Origin: Nocardia altamirensis NBRC 108246
GTDB lineage: Bacteria > Actinomycetota > Actinomycetes > Mycobacteriales > Mycobacteriaceae
Assembly (NCBI RefSeq): GCF_001612685.1
Contig: NZ_BDAY01000032.1
Span: forward strand, 1 to 64,000
DNA: 64,000 nucleotides
Direction: 5' to 3'
A program made the translations under genes and the position numbers. This document shows, in pieces, positions 1 through 9,842 of the stretch (position 1 is its first letter; each line of letters begins with the position of its first letter). The notes under the pieces were generated by a model, which saw nothing but the letters and a program-made list of their open reading frames with translations, did no database searches and was not told the origin of the DNA.

Positions 1-1794
1 GGGGCCTTCCTCGCGGGCACCGCTGCTCGTGCCTTCGCCCGTGTGAACCGGGGGTTGGTTTGGTTTGGCTGCTGGCTCGTGTGTCGAACCGGACGTGTCG
101 TCGCTGCCCGCCACGGTGGGCGACGGCTGAGATTCCTTGGGGCCGGCCATGATCCCCGACTCGTGACCTCCGGTGGGCTCGGCGCGTGTTACGTCAACGT
201 CGGGCGTGCCTGCGCGGCCGACGTCGGCCTTCGTCTCGCCGGTGCTTCCGGGTCCATTCGGTGGCTGGCTGCTGTGTTCCACAGCGTCGCTGTTCTTCGG
301 TTGGCTGGCGTGTTCTCCTGCGCCCGTGCCCGCCGGTTGGTTGTGTTGCGCAGCACCGTTGTTCGTGGGCTCGCCGCGGTGACCGTCGGCGACAGGGTTC
401 GTCGGCTCAGCGTTGTGACCGTCGGCGCCGGGGTTCGTCGGCTCAGCGATGCGTCCTTGGGTGCCGGGGTTTGTGGGGTGAGCGTTGTGTCCTTGGGGGC
501 CAGGGTTCGTTGGTTCAGCGTTGTGTGCTGCGGCGTTGGCTGGTTGGTTGTTGTGTTGTTCACCAACGGGGTTCGTGGACTCACCGTGATGTTCTGTGGT
601 GCTGTGGTTCGTCGGTTGGGTGCCGTGGGCATCTGGTTCGCTGTTTGTAGACGTGCCGGTCTGTGGCTCATTCGATCCGAGGCGACCGGGAGTTCCCGTG
701 GTCGCGGGTGGCGGGTTTTGTGGACGACTTTCGGGTGCGGTGGTCGCCGGATCGGTTGTGTGGGTTGCGGAAACGGGGTCGCCTGCGCTTGCAGGCCGTA
801 CCGGCGGTGCGCTTCCGTCGCTGGTGCTGCCGAAATGCGCGGGGGGTGTGGCGGTGAACCTGTCTGCCGTGGGACCTTTCCCGGGGGATGCGTGGCGAAA
901 TCCCTTGCTGCCGCCGGTCAATACGCCGTAGGCGGTGCCGCTGGTGAGTAGGCGTGGATCCCAGGTCCAGCCGTTGGCGAAGCCGCCTACGCCCCAGGCG
1001 CCTACTGCGCCGATCATGCCTGAACTGGCGCCGACCGCAGCGCCTTTGACGGCGCCGGCCCAACGTCCGCTGGGCAGTGGAACTTTCGCTGCCGCCTTGC
1101 CGAGCAGGCCGCCTGCCGGGCCGCCGACGACGCCCGCTGCCGCGGCGGTGTATGCGGTGGTGCCGACGCGGTTCCAGTCGATGCCGTCGCGGATACCCTC
1201 GCGGACTTGGTAAGCCTGGATGGCCAGGTCTTGGCCCGCGCCGAGGACGGTGCTGATGACGACGTGTTTGGCGGTGAATTTCGCTACCGCGGCGATGCCG
1301 GTCTTGGCGGCGAAACGCGCGATCGCGCTGACGGCGCGTTGGCCGAGTAGCCGAACGGCCAGGCGGGTCGCGGCGATTGCGGCCGCTTCGACCAGCGGAG
1401 CGGTCGGCGGGAAGGCCCATGCCGCAATGATTTCGACGGCAAGCATGGCCAGCGAGCTGATGACGAGGATCTTGGTGTACTGGATTTCGGCGGCGAGTGC
1501 GTCCGCGGATTCCGCGACCATGTCCAGGACGTCGGCCAGTTGCCGCAGTGATTCCGGGCCATGGTCGAGTTTGTCCAGCGACGCGGTGATGGCCTCGACT
1601 CCTACACCCCACGGGTAGGAGTCGATGGTCGCCTTCTGCGCTGCGGCCAGGTCGGGGAGTAGGTCTCGGATGTCGGCGGCGGCTTTGCGCCAGTCGGCGG
1701 CGATGGCCCACATCTTGTCTTCGTCGCCGTCGGGCCAGTCGGAGCCTGCGATCCAGCCGAGCCATTCCAGCTCGCTGGGGATGGTGATCGACAC
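1..1794 (-). CDS. CpnT-like N-terminal domain protein, probable ESX-delivered toxin (3' end outside window)
   Basis: The frame opens with a GTG at 1794, three bases after the stop of the WXG100 gene, and stays open to the window edge (598 residues seen). Residues 1-100 are helical and Trp-rich (ELEWLGWIAGSDW near the start), as in the WXG100-like N-terminal domain of M. tuberculosis CpnT. Residues about 105-330 contain Ala/Gly-rich hydrophobic helices (VVGGPAGGLLGKAA). From about 350 on the chain is Pro/Thr/Asn-rich linker with 12-residue repeats. Proteins of this plan are substrates of type VII secretion and usually end in a toxin domain with an immunity gene downstream; here both would lie left of the window. 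The domain assignment comes from sequence character, so the toxin role is inference. Confidence 0.75.
   Translation of the reverse strand, partial: MSITIPSELEWLGWIAGSDWPDGDEDKMWAIAADWRKAAADIRDLLPDLAAAQKATIDSYPWGVGVEAITASLDKLDHGPESLRQLADVLDMVAESADALAAEIQYTKILVISSLAMLAVEIIAAWAFPPTAPLVEAAAIAATRLAVRLLGQRAVSAIARFAAKTGIAAVAKFTAKHVVISTVLGAGQDLAIQAYQVREGIRDGIDWNRVGTTAYTAAAAGVVGGPAGGLLGKAAAKVPLPSGRWAGAVKGAAVGASSGMIGAVGAWGVGGFANGWTWDPRLLTSGTAYGVLTGGSKGFRHASPGKGPTADRFTATPPAHFGSTSDGSAPPVRPASAGDPVSATHTTDPATTAPESRPQNPPPATTGTPGRLGSNEPQTGTSTNSEPDAHGTQPTNHSTTEHHGESTNPVGEQHNNQPANAAAHNAEPTNPGPQGHNAHPTNPGTQGRIAEPTNPGADGHNAEPTNPVADGHRGEPTNNGAAQHNQPAGTGAGEHASQPKNSDAVEHSSQPPNGPGSTGETKADVGRAGTPDVDVTRAEPTGGHESGIMAGPKESQPSPTVAGSDDTSGSTHEPAAKPNQPPVHTGEGTSSGAREEGP
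361..618 (-). repeat. 36-bp coding repeat array (12-residue units)
   Basis: Within the linker of the CpnT-like protein, reading on the minus strand, units of the form EPTNPGxxGHNA follow one another: QPTNHSTTEHHG, ESTNPVGEQHNN, a 10-residue unit QPANAAAHNA, EPTNPGPQGHNA, HPTNPGTQGRIA, EPTNPGADGHNA, EPTNPVADGHRG and a final EPTN. The core PTNP is kept while the other positions vary, as expected for a low-complexity secreted linker that expands by slippage. Confidence 0.85.
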
Positions 1795-1797
1795 TGG

Positions 1798-2106
1798 CTA
1801 CCGGAACGAACCGGCGGAATGCCGATCCATGCCGTCGAGCAAGTCCGCGGCCTCGTACTGGCCGTCGCAGTATGAGCCAAGGGTTTTCGCCGTGTTGCCG
1901 AGGCCTTCGGTCAGGTTCTTGTGTGCGGCGAGGTAGCCCTGTGGCCCGTCGGCGAATGTGCTGCCGTAGCCGTCACCGCCCCACGCGGCGCCTCTGGCGG
2001 CCAGCGAGGTTTCCAGGTTGGTGAGAATGCCGTGCACCTGGTCCCGCAGCTTGCCCATCTTTCCTGCCGCACTACGCAATTCACCTGACGTGACGCTGAC
2101 CTTCAC
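1798..2106 (-). CDS. WXG100-family (ESX) protein
   Basis: Small helical protein of 102 residues with a central AWGGDGYG hairpin motif, the WxG signature of ESAT-6/CFP-10-like proteins, between two predicted helices. The GTG at 2106 follows an AAGGGA ribosome-binding site by 6 bases; an earlier in-frame GTG at 2109 and a start at 2133 have worse spacing. The next gene, the CpnT-like protein, begins 3 bases after its stop, so the two are almost certainly co-transcribed. WXG100 proteins often pair with larger ESX substrates and help direct them to the secretion machine. No secretion ATPase or membrane component lies in the window, so the machine is encoded elsewhere. Confidence 0.8.
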   Translation of the reverse strand: MKVSVTSGELRSAAGKMGKLRDQVHGILTNLETSLAARGAAWGGDGYGSTFADGPQGYLAAHKNLTEGLGNTAKTLGSYCDGQYEAADLLDGMDRHSAGSFR

Positions 2107-2303
2107 CACAAATCCCTTCGCGCACACAACCATTCAGACGATGGCATCGGCGGACCACACAGAACAGGGGTCGTCGGCCAATTTTGCGAGTCTTTGATAT
2201 GCGTTGCCCGGCAACGGGTCTAGGTAGTGTCCAGGTCGAGGCCGGTCCCGTGCCCGATGCGCCCGCCGCCGATGCGGCCACGCGTTGGCGAATTCTTGAC
2301 GGT

Positions 2304-3173
2304 CTACTGCCCTGCCCGCAACCGTTGCGCCAGTGTCAGAAAGACGGTGAAGTTCGGAACCAGGCTCACCGGAAGCGATTCCAGGGGCCGAGGCTGTCCG
2401 GCCACGCTGACTCGCACCCACCCTGTGTGCACCGAGATGTCGGTGACGTCGGTCCACAACGCCTGCCGTTGTCCGGCCCCGATCTCCGTCTCGGTCATCC
2501 AGAAGTATTCGAAGTCGAGCCGCCCACCTGCCGCGAGCGTGGCGGCCGCCGACGGCAGCTGAGCATCGCTGATCGCCTGGTCGATCTCCGGACCCCAGCG
2601 CTCCGGGTGCTCGATGCCCTGCCGCAACACCAAGGGCGTGCCGACGGTGTCGACCAGGGTGTAGGAGTGCGAAACCTGGTTCGGGGCAGGGTTGTTCGCA
2701 TGCTCGACGATGCTTCGGCGCAGTGTTGTGCTGTCGTAGCGGACCGCCCGCGCCGCGCCGCCGATGCGGACAACCAACCCGCGCTCGTACAGATCGAGCC
2801 GACTGCCGCGGTTGCGCTCACGCACGTACACCAGCCACAGCACGTCGACGAGCAAGCGACCACCGATCAGCACCACGCCGGTGACCCCGAAGATGGTCAG
2901 GATCGCCGCGTCGCTCACCACGCCGACCAGCGACATCAGCCCGGTCAGCAGTAGCCCGACCGCTTCGATCACGTACCGTCGCGAACTGGGTTCCGACGCA
3001 AGGTATGTCGCACGATGCGCACCCAGTCCCGCCGCGCCTGCGGCCAGGCCGACGTCGGTCCGAGGCCCGTACGTCCTGGTCGCCGCGATTCCGCGCATGC
3101 CGCCATCGTGCCCGGCCGCAGCACATCTGACCATCGTCCTTGACGGAACCTGTACGGCTTCGTCCTGCGGCAC
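2304..3173 (-). CDS. DUF6585-type membrane protein
   Basis: A 289-residue protein with a GAHRATYLAS motif near residue 51, then two membrane helices in tandem at about residues 70-110 (VIEAVGLLLTGLMSLVGVV and a second one), followed by a soluble domain with LYERGLVVRIGG and a beta-rich tail. This layout matches actinobacterial proteins assigned to DUF6585, whose function is unknown. The start is uncertain: a GTG at 3173 is the longest choice, and an ATG at 3098 would drop a poorly conserved 25-residue leader. It shares its strand with the WXG100 pair, from which it is separated by about 200 bp without a recognisable gene. Confidence 0.6.
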   Translation of the reverse strand: MPQDEAVQVPSRTMVRCAAAGHDGGMRGIAATRTYGPRTDVGLAAGAAGLGAHRATYLASEPSSRRYVIEAVGLLLTGLMSLVGVVSDAAILTIFGVTGVVLIGGRLLVDVLWLVYVRERNRGSRLDLYERGLVVRIGGAARAVRYDSTTLRRSIVEHANNPAPNQVSHSYTLVDTVGTPLVLRQGIEHPERWGPEIDQAISDAQLPSAAATLAAGGRLDFEYFWMTETEIGAGQRQALWTDVTDISVHTGWVRVSVAGQPRPLESLPVSLVPNFTVFLTLAQRLRAGQ

Positions 3174-3190
3174 GACCCCGCGAATACAGG

Positions 3191-3216
3191 AAGGCCGCCC
3201 CGTCCGGGGCGGCCTT
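3191..3216. terminator. Hairpin terminator, 11-bp stem
   Basis: AAGGCCGCCCC and GGGGCGGCCTT form a perfect 11-bp stem with a 4-base loop, just downstream of the DivIVA-domain gene on the minus strand. Both ends carry short A/T tracts, so it fits an intrinsic terminator for that gene. Confidence 0.75.
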
Positions 3217-3284
3217 CAGAGTGGATTCGGTTGGGGTACTGCGTTAGTCGCCGCGTCGCCCGCCGTTAATTGTTGATGTCGGCG

Positions 3285-4286
3285 TCAGTTGCTGATATCG
3301 GCGTTTTCGCGCTCCTCGTCGACAATGTCGTCCTCCTCGGTCGAAACCTCGGGGATGGCCTTGCGGTTGGAGCCGGAGACCTGCTTGGTGTTGCCGCCGA
3401 TCGACTTGCGCTGATCCGGAACACCGTCCAGCAGTTCGCTTTCCCGGTTGACGGCGGCGAGCATGGCGGGCACCGAGTCGAGCTGGCCACGGATGCCGAG
3501 CAGCTGGGCGAGCACCCGGCCGCGCAGCACGCGCATCTCCTCGGCCAGTTCCTTCGCGTGCGCGATCTTGCGCTCGGAGGTCTGGGTGGCGGAGGTGATG
3601 AGGCGGTTGGCCTCGTCGGTGGCGTCCTTGATCCGCTGTGCGGCCTCGGCGCGGCTGGTGGCCTCCAGCTCCTCCATGGCGCGGGTGAGCTTGGTGCGCC
3701 GCTCGGCCATGGTGACCTCGAAGTCCTGCTGGGTCGCCTTGCGCTTGGCGTCGGCTTCCTTACCGAGACGGTCGGCCTCGGCCTGGGCGGCCTCGATGAT
3801 CTTGGCGGACTCGGTGCGCGCGTTGGCCAGTGTCTGCTCGAACTCGATTTCGAGCGCTTCGCGCTTTTCCTTGGTTTCGGCCAGCAACGACTCGTACTTG
3901 CCACGCATTTCGGTGGCCTGCTGCTCCGCGATCGACACCATCTCCGCGGCCTCGGCCTGTGCCAGGGCACGGACCTCGGAGGCCTCGTCGGAGGCCAGCC
4001 GCAGCATGCGGGAGATGCGGTCGGACATGCCTTCCGCGGTCGTTGGCGGCACCGAGAGACGGTCGACCTCCTTGCGGAGCTCGTCGATCTCGTCACGCGC
4101 ATCCTCGAGCTGGCTCGCGAGGTTACGGGCTTGTGCCGCAGCAGCATCCCGGTCGGTAGCGGTGACCCTTAGTTCGGCGTCGAAGCGGTCGAAGTAGTTG
4201 CGTACCTCGTCTTGCGCATAACCCTTGCGCACAACGGTGAAGGGCAGTGCAACGAAGCGATTGCGATCGGACTCAGGTGACGACAT
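3285..4286 (-). CDS. DivIVA-domain coiled-coil protein
   Basis: The N-terminus (FTVVRKGYAQDEVRNYFDRF, residues about 16-35) is a DivIVA-type domain. It is followed by about 230 residues of Ala/Glu/Arg-rich coiled coil and a C-terminal acidic tail. DivIVA proteins in actinobacteria bind curved membrane at poles and septa; Wag31 and SepIVA are the mycobacterial examples. This protein (333 residues from ATG 4286) is a separate paralogue, so a role in polar growth or division is inference. No ribosome-binding site precedes ATG 4286, while a TAGGCT box lies close upstream, which suggests a leaderless or near-leaderless transcript. A TTG at 4295 is the alternative start. Confidence 0.8.
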   Translation of the reverse strand: MSSPESDRNRFVALPFTVVRKGYAQDEVRNYFDRFDAELRVTATDRDAAAAQARNLASQLEDARDEIDELRKEVDRLSVPPTTAEGMSDRISRMLRLASDEASEVRALAQAEAAEMVSIAEQQATEMRGKYESLLAETKEKREALEIEFEQTLANARTESAKIIEAAQAEADRLGKEADAKRKATQQDFEVTMAERRTKLTRAMEELEATSRAEAAQRIKDATDEANRLITSATQTSERKIAHAKELAEEMRVLRGRVLAQLLGIRGQLDSVPAMLAAVNRESELLDGVPDQRKSIGGNTKQVSGSNRKAIPEVSTEEDDIVDEERENADISN

Positions 4287-4372
4287 GGCACACAAACTAC
4301 AGCCTACCGAGTCCTCATGGTGACTCGACCGCGAATGTGATTAGGCAGAAATTTTCAGGCTCGATCTTGATA

Positions 4373-4849
4373 CTAGTGCGTAACATTCGGGCTCGGCTCG
4401 ACCAGCTCGATCAGCACACCGCCAGCATCCTTCGGATGCAGGAAATTGATGCGAGAATCCGCTGTTCCAGGCCTCGGCACCTCGTACAGCAAACGCAAGC
4501 CTCGTGCGCGCAGGTGCGCGCAGACCGCATCGAGGTCGGTGACCCGGTAGGCGAGTTGTTGCAGGCCCGGTCCGTTGCGATCGATGAACTTCGCAATGGT
4601 CGACTCGGCATTCAGCGGGGCCAGCAACTGCAGGGCAGTCGCCCGATCCGGTGCGCCGGGCAGGGAGAGCATCGCCTCTGTGACGCCCTGGCTTTCGTTG
4701 ACCTCGCGATGGGTCTCGACCATGCCCAAATTCTCGGCATACCAGGCAACTGCGACATCGAGATCGGGCACCGCGATGCCGACGTGGTCGACCGCGACGA
4801 CGTAGTCGGCGGGGATGAAACTAGACGAATCCATATCGTTGCTCACCAC
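4373..4849 (-). CDS. mce: Methylmalonyl-CoA epimerase
   Basis: A 158-residue vicinal-oxygen-chelate protein. The motif VDHVGIAVPDLD opens the first beta-alpha-beta-beta-beta module, and LQQLAYRVTDLD and GGVLIELVEP belong to the second; the metal-binding His and Glu of the family are present in these segments. It interconverts (2S)- and (2R)-methylmalonyl-CoA in propionyl-CoA use. Its counterpart in M. tuberculosis, Rv1322A, also lies beside the thiolase fadA4. It is divergent from that thiolase across about 90 bp, so they probably share a control region. Tandem GTG codons at 4849 and 4846 and an ATG at 4834 are all possible starts. Confidence 0.88.
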   Translation of the reverse strand: MVSNDMDSSSFIPADYVVAVDHVGIAVPDLDVAVAWYAENLGMVETHREVNESQGVTEAMLSLPGAPDRATALQLLAPLNAESTIAKFIDRNGPGLQQLAYRVTDLDAVCAHLRARGLRLLYEVPRPGTADSRINFLHPKDAGGVLIELVEPSPNVTH

Positions 4850-4940
4850 TCGAACGTAGCGCTTACCTGCGTACCGGCAACCGGAAGTGAGCAGTTACCG
4901 TGGAGTACGGAATCCTGCGAAACAAGAAGCGAGGCTCGTC

Positions 4941-6119
4941 GTGACCAATTCCGTGATCGTCTCCGGTGCGCGTACTCCGGTCGGTCGGCTGCTCGGCGGC
5001 CTCAAGGACTTCAGCGGTTCCGATCTGGGTGGCTTCGCCATCAAGGCGGCGTTGGAGCGTGGCGGCGTCGCGCCGGAGCAGGTCGACTACGTGATCATGG
5101 GCCAGGTACTCACCGCGGGCGCGGGCCAGATCCCGGCCAGGCAGGCGGCCGTCGCCGCGGGCATTCCGATGGACGTGCCCGCGCTGACCGTCAACAAGGT
5201 GTGTTTGTCCGGTATCAACGCAATTGCCTTGGCCGACCAGCTGATCCGCGCCGGCGAGTACGAGATCGTGGTCGCGGGCGGCCAGGAGTCGATGAGCCAG
5301 GCGCCGCATCTGCTCGAGAAGAGCCGCGATGGCTTCAAGTACGGCGATGTCACGCTGCGCGACCACATGGCCTACGACGGCCTGCACGACATCTTCACCG
5401 ACCAGCCGATGGGCGCGCTGACCGAACAGCGCAACGACACCGAGCCGGTCAGCCGCGCGGAACAGGACGCGTTCGCGGCGGCCTCGCACCAGCGCGCGGC
5501 CGAGGCGTGGAAGAACGGCATCTTCGACGACGAGGTCGTTCCGGTGACGGTGCCGCAGCGCAAGGGCGAGCCGCTACTGGTCGCGGCCGACGAGGGCATC
5601 CGGGCCGACACCACTGCGGAGTCGCTGGCCAAGCTGCGCCCGGCGTTCCGCAAGGACGGCACGATCACTGCTGGCACTGCCTCGCAGATCTCCGACGGCG
5701 CCGCCGCGGTCGTGGTGATGAGCAAGGCGAAGGCCGAAGAGCTCGGCCTGAGCTGGATCGCCGAGATCGGCGCCGCAGGCGTCGTCGCAGGCCCCGACTC
5801 GTCGCTGCAGGATCAGCCTGCCAACGCCATCGCGAAGGCGTGTGCGCGCGAAGGTATTTCGCCCGCCGACCTGGATCTGGTGGAGATCAACGAGGCGTTC
5901 GCCGCGGTCGGCGTCGCTTCGACCAGGAAGCTCGGCATCGATCCGGCGAAGGTGAACGTCAACGGTGGCGCCATCGCGATCGGCCATCCGCTCGGCATGT
6001 CCGGCGCCCGCATTCTGCTGCATCTGGTGTTCGAGCTGAAGCGGCGCGGTGGCGGCGTCGGTGCGGCCGCGCTCTGTGGTGGCGGCGGTCAGGGCGATGC
6101 CCTGATTGTCCGGGTCTAA
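4941..6119 (+). CDS. fadA4: Acetyl-CoA C-acetyltransferase (thiolase)
   Basis: The 392-residue length and motifs are those of biosynthetic thiolases. The acyl-accepting cysteine is Cys88 in NKVCLSG. NGGAIAIGHPLG carries the catalytic His, and CGGGGQGDA near the end carries the second Cys. It condenses or cleaves acetoacetyl-CoA. The GTG start at 4941 gives the usual short N-terminus (VTNSVIVSGARTPVG). The adjacent epimerase matches the Rv1322A-Rv1323 pair of M. tuberculosis. A strong hairpin follows the stop. The symbol is by synteny. Confidence 0.92.
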   Translation: MTNSVIVSGARTPVGRLLGGLKDFSGSDLGGFAIKAALERGGVAPEQVDYVIMGQVLTAGAGQIPARQAAVAAGIPMDVPALTVNKVCLSGINAIALADQLIRAGEYEIVVAGGQESMSQAPHLLEKSRDGFKYGDVTLRDHMAYDGLHDIFTDQPMGALTEQRNDTEPVSRAEQDAFAAASHQRAAEAWKNGIFDDEVVPVTVPQRKGEPLLVAADEGIRADTTAESLAKLRPAFRKDGTITAGTASQISDGAAAVVVMSKAKAEELGLSWIAEIGAAGVVAGPDSSLQDQPANAIAKACAREGISPADLDLVEINEAFAAVGVASTRKLGIDPAKVNVNGGAIAIGHPLGMSGARILLHLVFELKRRGGGVGAAALCGGGGQGDALIVRV

Positions 6120-6140
6120 ATTCCTAAGTCGGACACCATG

Positions 6141-6175
6141 TTCGCGCGCCGCACCGTCGCTGTGTGGCGCGCGAA
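6141..6175 (+). terminator. Hairpin terminator after thiolase gene
   Basis: TTCGCGCGCC at 6141-6150 pairs perfectly with GGCGCGCGAA at 6166-6175 across a 15-base loop and is followed by TGTCTTTC. It starts 22 bases after the thiolase stop. Confidence 0.7.
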
Positions 6176-6208
6176 TGTCTTTCGGGCCTGTTGAGCTGTG
6201 ACCCGTCC

Positions 6209-6228
6209 CACTACGACGCGTCGTAGTG
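6209..6228. promoter_or_regulatory. Perfect 20-bp palindrome, candidate operator
   Basis: CACTACGACGCGTCGTAGTG reads the same on both strands with no spacer. It ends 11 bases before the ATG of the DUF3817 gene, a position where bound repressor would block transcription or initiation. The regulator is not recognisable from the window. Half-sites of this ACTACGACG type would suit a winged-helix or TetR-type dimer, but that is inference. Confidence 0.65.
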
Positions 6229-6239
6229 CATCCGGCACA

Positions 6240-6617
6240 ATGGTGCGCATGGGCAATGCATTCGACCTCAGCACTCCCGCGAAGCGGTTCCGTTTCATCG
6301 CGGTGCTCGAGGCGATCTCGTGGGTTTTCCTGATCATCGGCATGGTGTTCAAGCGGCTGCCGGAGCCGGTGCTGTGGCCGGTCAAGGTCTTCGGCATGAC
6401 GCACGGCATCATCTTCGTGCTGTTCGTCATCGCGACCGTCATGGCCGCGCGTGAGCTCGGCTGGAACGCGAAGACCACGGTGCTCAGCCTGCTGTCGAGC
6501 ATCCCGCCGTTCTTCACCCTGCTGTTCGAGATCTGGGCGGTCCGGGCAGGCAAGCTCGCCGAACTCAGCGCGGCGAATTCTGCTGACACCGCAGCCCCGG
6601 CCTCTGCCACGTCGTGA
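6240..6617 (+). CDS. DUF3817 integral membrane protein
   Basis: A 125-residue protein that opens with MVRMGNAFDLSTPAKRFRF. Three or so membrane helices follow: AVLEAISWVFLIIGMVFK, a segment containing MTHGIIFVLFVIATVMAA, and SIPPFFTLLFEIWAV. The conserved HG in the second helix and the length match DUF3817, a family of unknown function that includes M. tuberculosis Rv1342c. A second member lies at 40926-41441 in this same window. The start is ATG 6240; ATG 6249 is equally possible. The palindrome immediately upstream suggests its expression is controlled. Confidence 0.8.
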   Translation: MVRMGNAFDLSTPAKRFRFIAVLEAISWVFLIIGMVFKRLPEPVLWPVKVFGMTHGIIFVLFVIATVMAARELGWNAKTTVLSLLSSIPPFFTLLFEIWAVRAGKLAELSAANSADTAAPASATS

Positions 6618-6630
6618 CAAACTGGAAACC

Positions 6631-7527
6631 GTGACTCGACCTGCCGCACGCCGAACTTCGCCCGCCGTTGCCGCCGCCATGTCCGGTGCGGTGGATCTGT
6701 CCAGTCTGAAGCAGCCGCCCGCGGGCGCCGCCGGCGCGACCGGTGGCGACTACGCGGTCAACGAGACCACCTTCGAGGCGAAGGTGCTGCGCCGCTCGGT
6801 GCAGGTGCCGGTGATCGTCGCGCTGTACTCGCAGCGCAGCCCGGGCAGCGTCGAGCTGGTCAGGACGCTGGAGCGGCTGGTCGGCGAGGCAGGCGGCGCG
6901 TGGGACCTGGCCACGGTCGAGGCCGAGGCCAACATGCGGATCGCGCAGGCATTCGGCGTGCAGGGCATTCCGACCGTCATCGCGGTCGCGGGCGGGCAGC
7001 CGCTCGCCGACTTCCAGGGCGCCCAGCCCGAACCGCAGGTGCGGCAGTGGTTGAGCGCGGTCATCGACGCGGTGGCAGGCAAGCTGCCCGGCGGCGAAGA
7101 GGCACCGGAGGCGCCGGAAGATCCGCGCTTCGTCGCCGCGGAAACGGCGTTGGAGCAGGGCGACCTGGCCGGCGCCGAGGCCGCGTACGAGGCGATCATC
7201 GCCGCGGAGCCCGGCAACGAAGAGGCCAAGGGCGCGCTGCGCCAACTGCGGTTCCTCGCCCGCGCGCAAGGCATCCCGGAGTCCGCGATCGCCACCGCCG
7301 ACGCCGATCCCGCCAACGTGGACGCCGCACTGGACGCCGCCGACGTCGAGATGATGAACCAGCTGCCGGAGGCCGCGTTCGACCGCCTCATCGGGGCCGT
7401 CAAGCGCACCGCAGGCGACGACCGGACCAAGGTGCGCACCAGGCTGCTCGAGCTCTTCGAGCTGTTCGACCAGGCCGAGCCGTTCGTGGTCGCGGCCCGT
7501 CGCAAGCTCGCCGCCGCGCTGTACTGA
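6631..7527 (+). CDS. YbbN/CnoX-like thioredoxin-fold TPR protein (Rv1324-like)
   Basis: From the GTG at 6631 the protein has 298 residues. Residues about 30-140 form a thioredoxin fold in which the usual WCGPC is replaced by SQRSPGS, so no redox-active cysteine pair exists; cis-Pro is kept in GVQGIPTVIAV. The C-terminal half (from about 160) is a helical tetratricopeptide region (LEQGDLAGAEAAYEAIIAAEPG). This is the architecture of E. coli YbbN (CnoX), a holdase that works with chaperones, and of M. tuberculosis Rv1324, which holds the same position next to the glg genes. A role in protein protection is inferred from the family. Confidence 0.85.
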   Translation: MTRPAARRTSPAVAAAMSGAVDLSSLKQPPAGAAGATGGDYAVNETTFEAKVLRRSVQVPVIVALYSQRSPGSVELVRTLERLVGEAGGAWDLATVEAEANMRIAQAFGVQGIPTVIAVAGGQPLADFQGAQPEPQVRQWLSAVIDAVAGKLPGGEEAPEAPEDPRFVAAETALEQGDLAGAEAAYEAIIAAEPGNEEAKGALRQLRFLARAQGIPESAIATADADPANVDAALDAADVEMMNQLPEAAFDRLIGAVKRTAGDDRTKVRTRLLELFELFDQAEPFVVAARRKLAAALY

Positions 7528-7618
7528 GCCGGATTCGGCTGGCGCAGGGACGGTCCCGGCCGAGGGATCGGACGATACGCACAGATCGGGCGAGCCGATC
7601 GTCGCCTCCTGCCCAGCG

Positions 7619-7656
7619 CCAGCCACTCGGCCGCTCTTTCCAGCCACTCGGCCGCT
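7619..7656. repeat. Two direct 17-bp repeats in a convergent intergenic gap
   Basis: CCAGCCACTCGGCCGCT occurs at 7619-7635 and again at 7640-7656, with a third degraded CCAGCCGCACGGC after it. It sits between the ends of the thioredoxin-like gene and glgB. No function is evident. Confidence 0.6.
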
Positions 7657-7685
7657 GAATCCCAGCCGCACGGCTTATCCGGGCG

Positions 7686-9841
<2,156 letters not shown>

Positions 9842-9842
<1 letters not shown>

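Noticed and set aside
668..1765. Long Arg-rich open frame on the minus strand
   Set aside because: It is out of frame with the CpnT-like gene that covers the same DNA, and its composition (mostly Arg, His, Gly, Pro) is typical of a shadow frame in GC-rich DNA.
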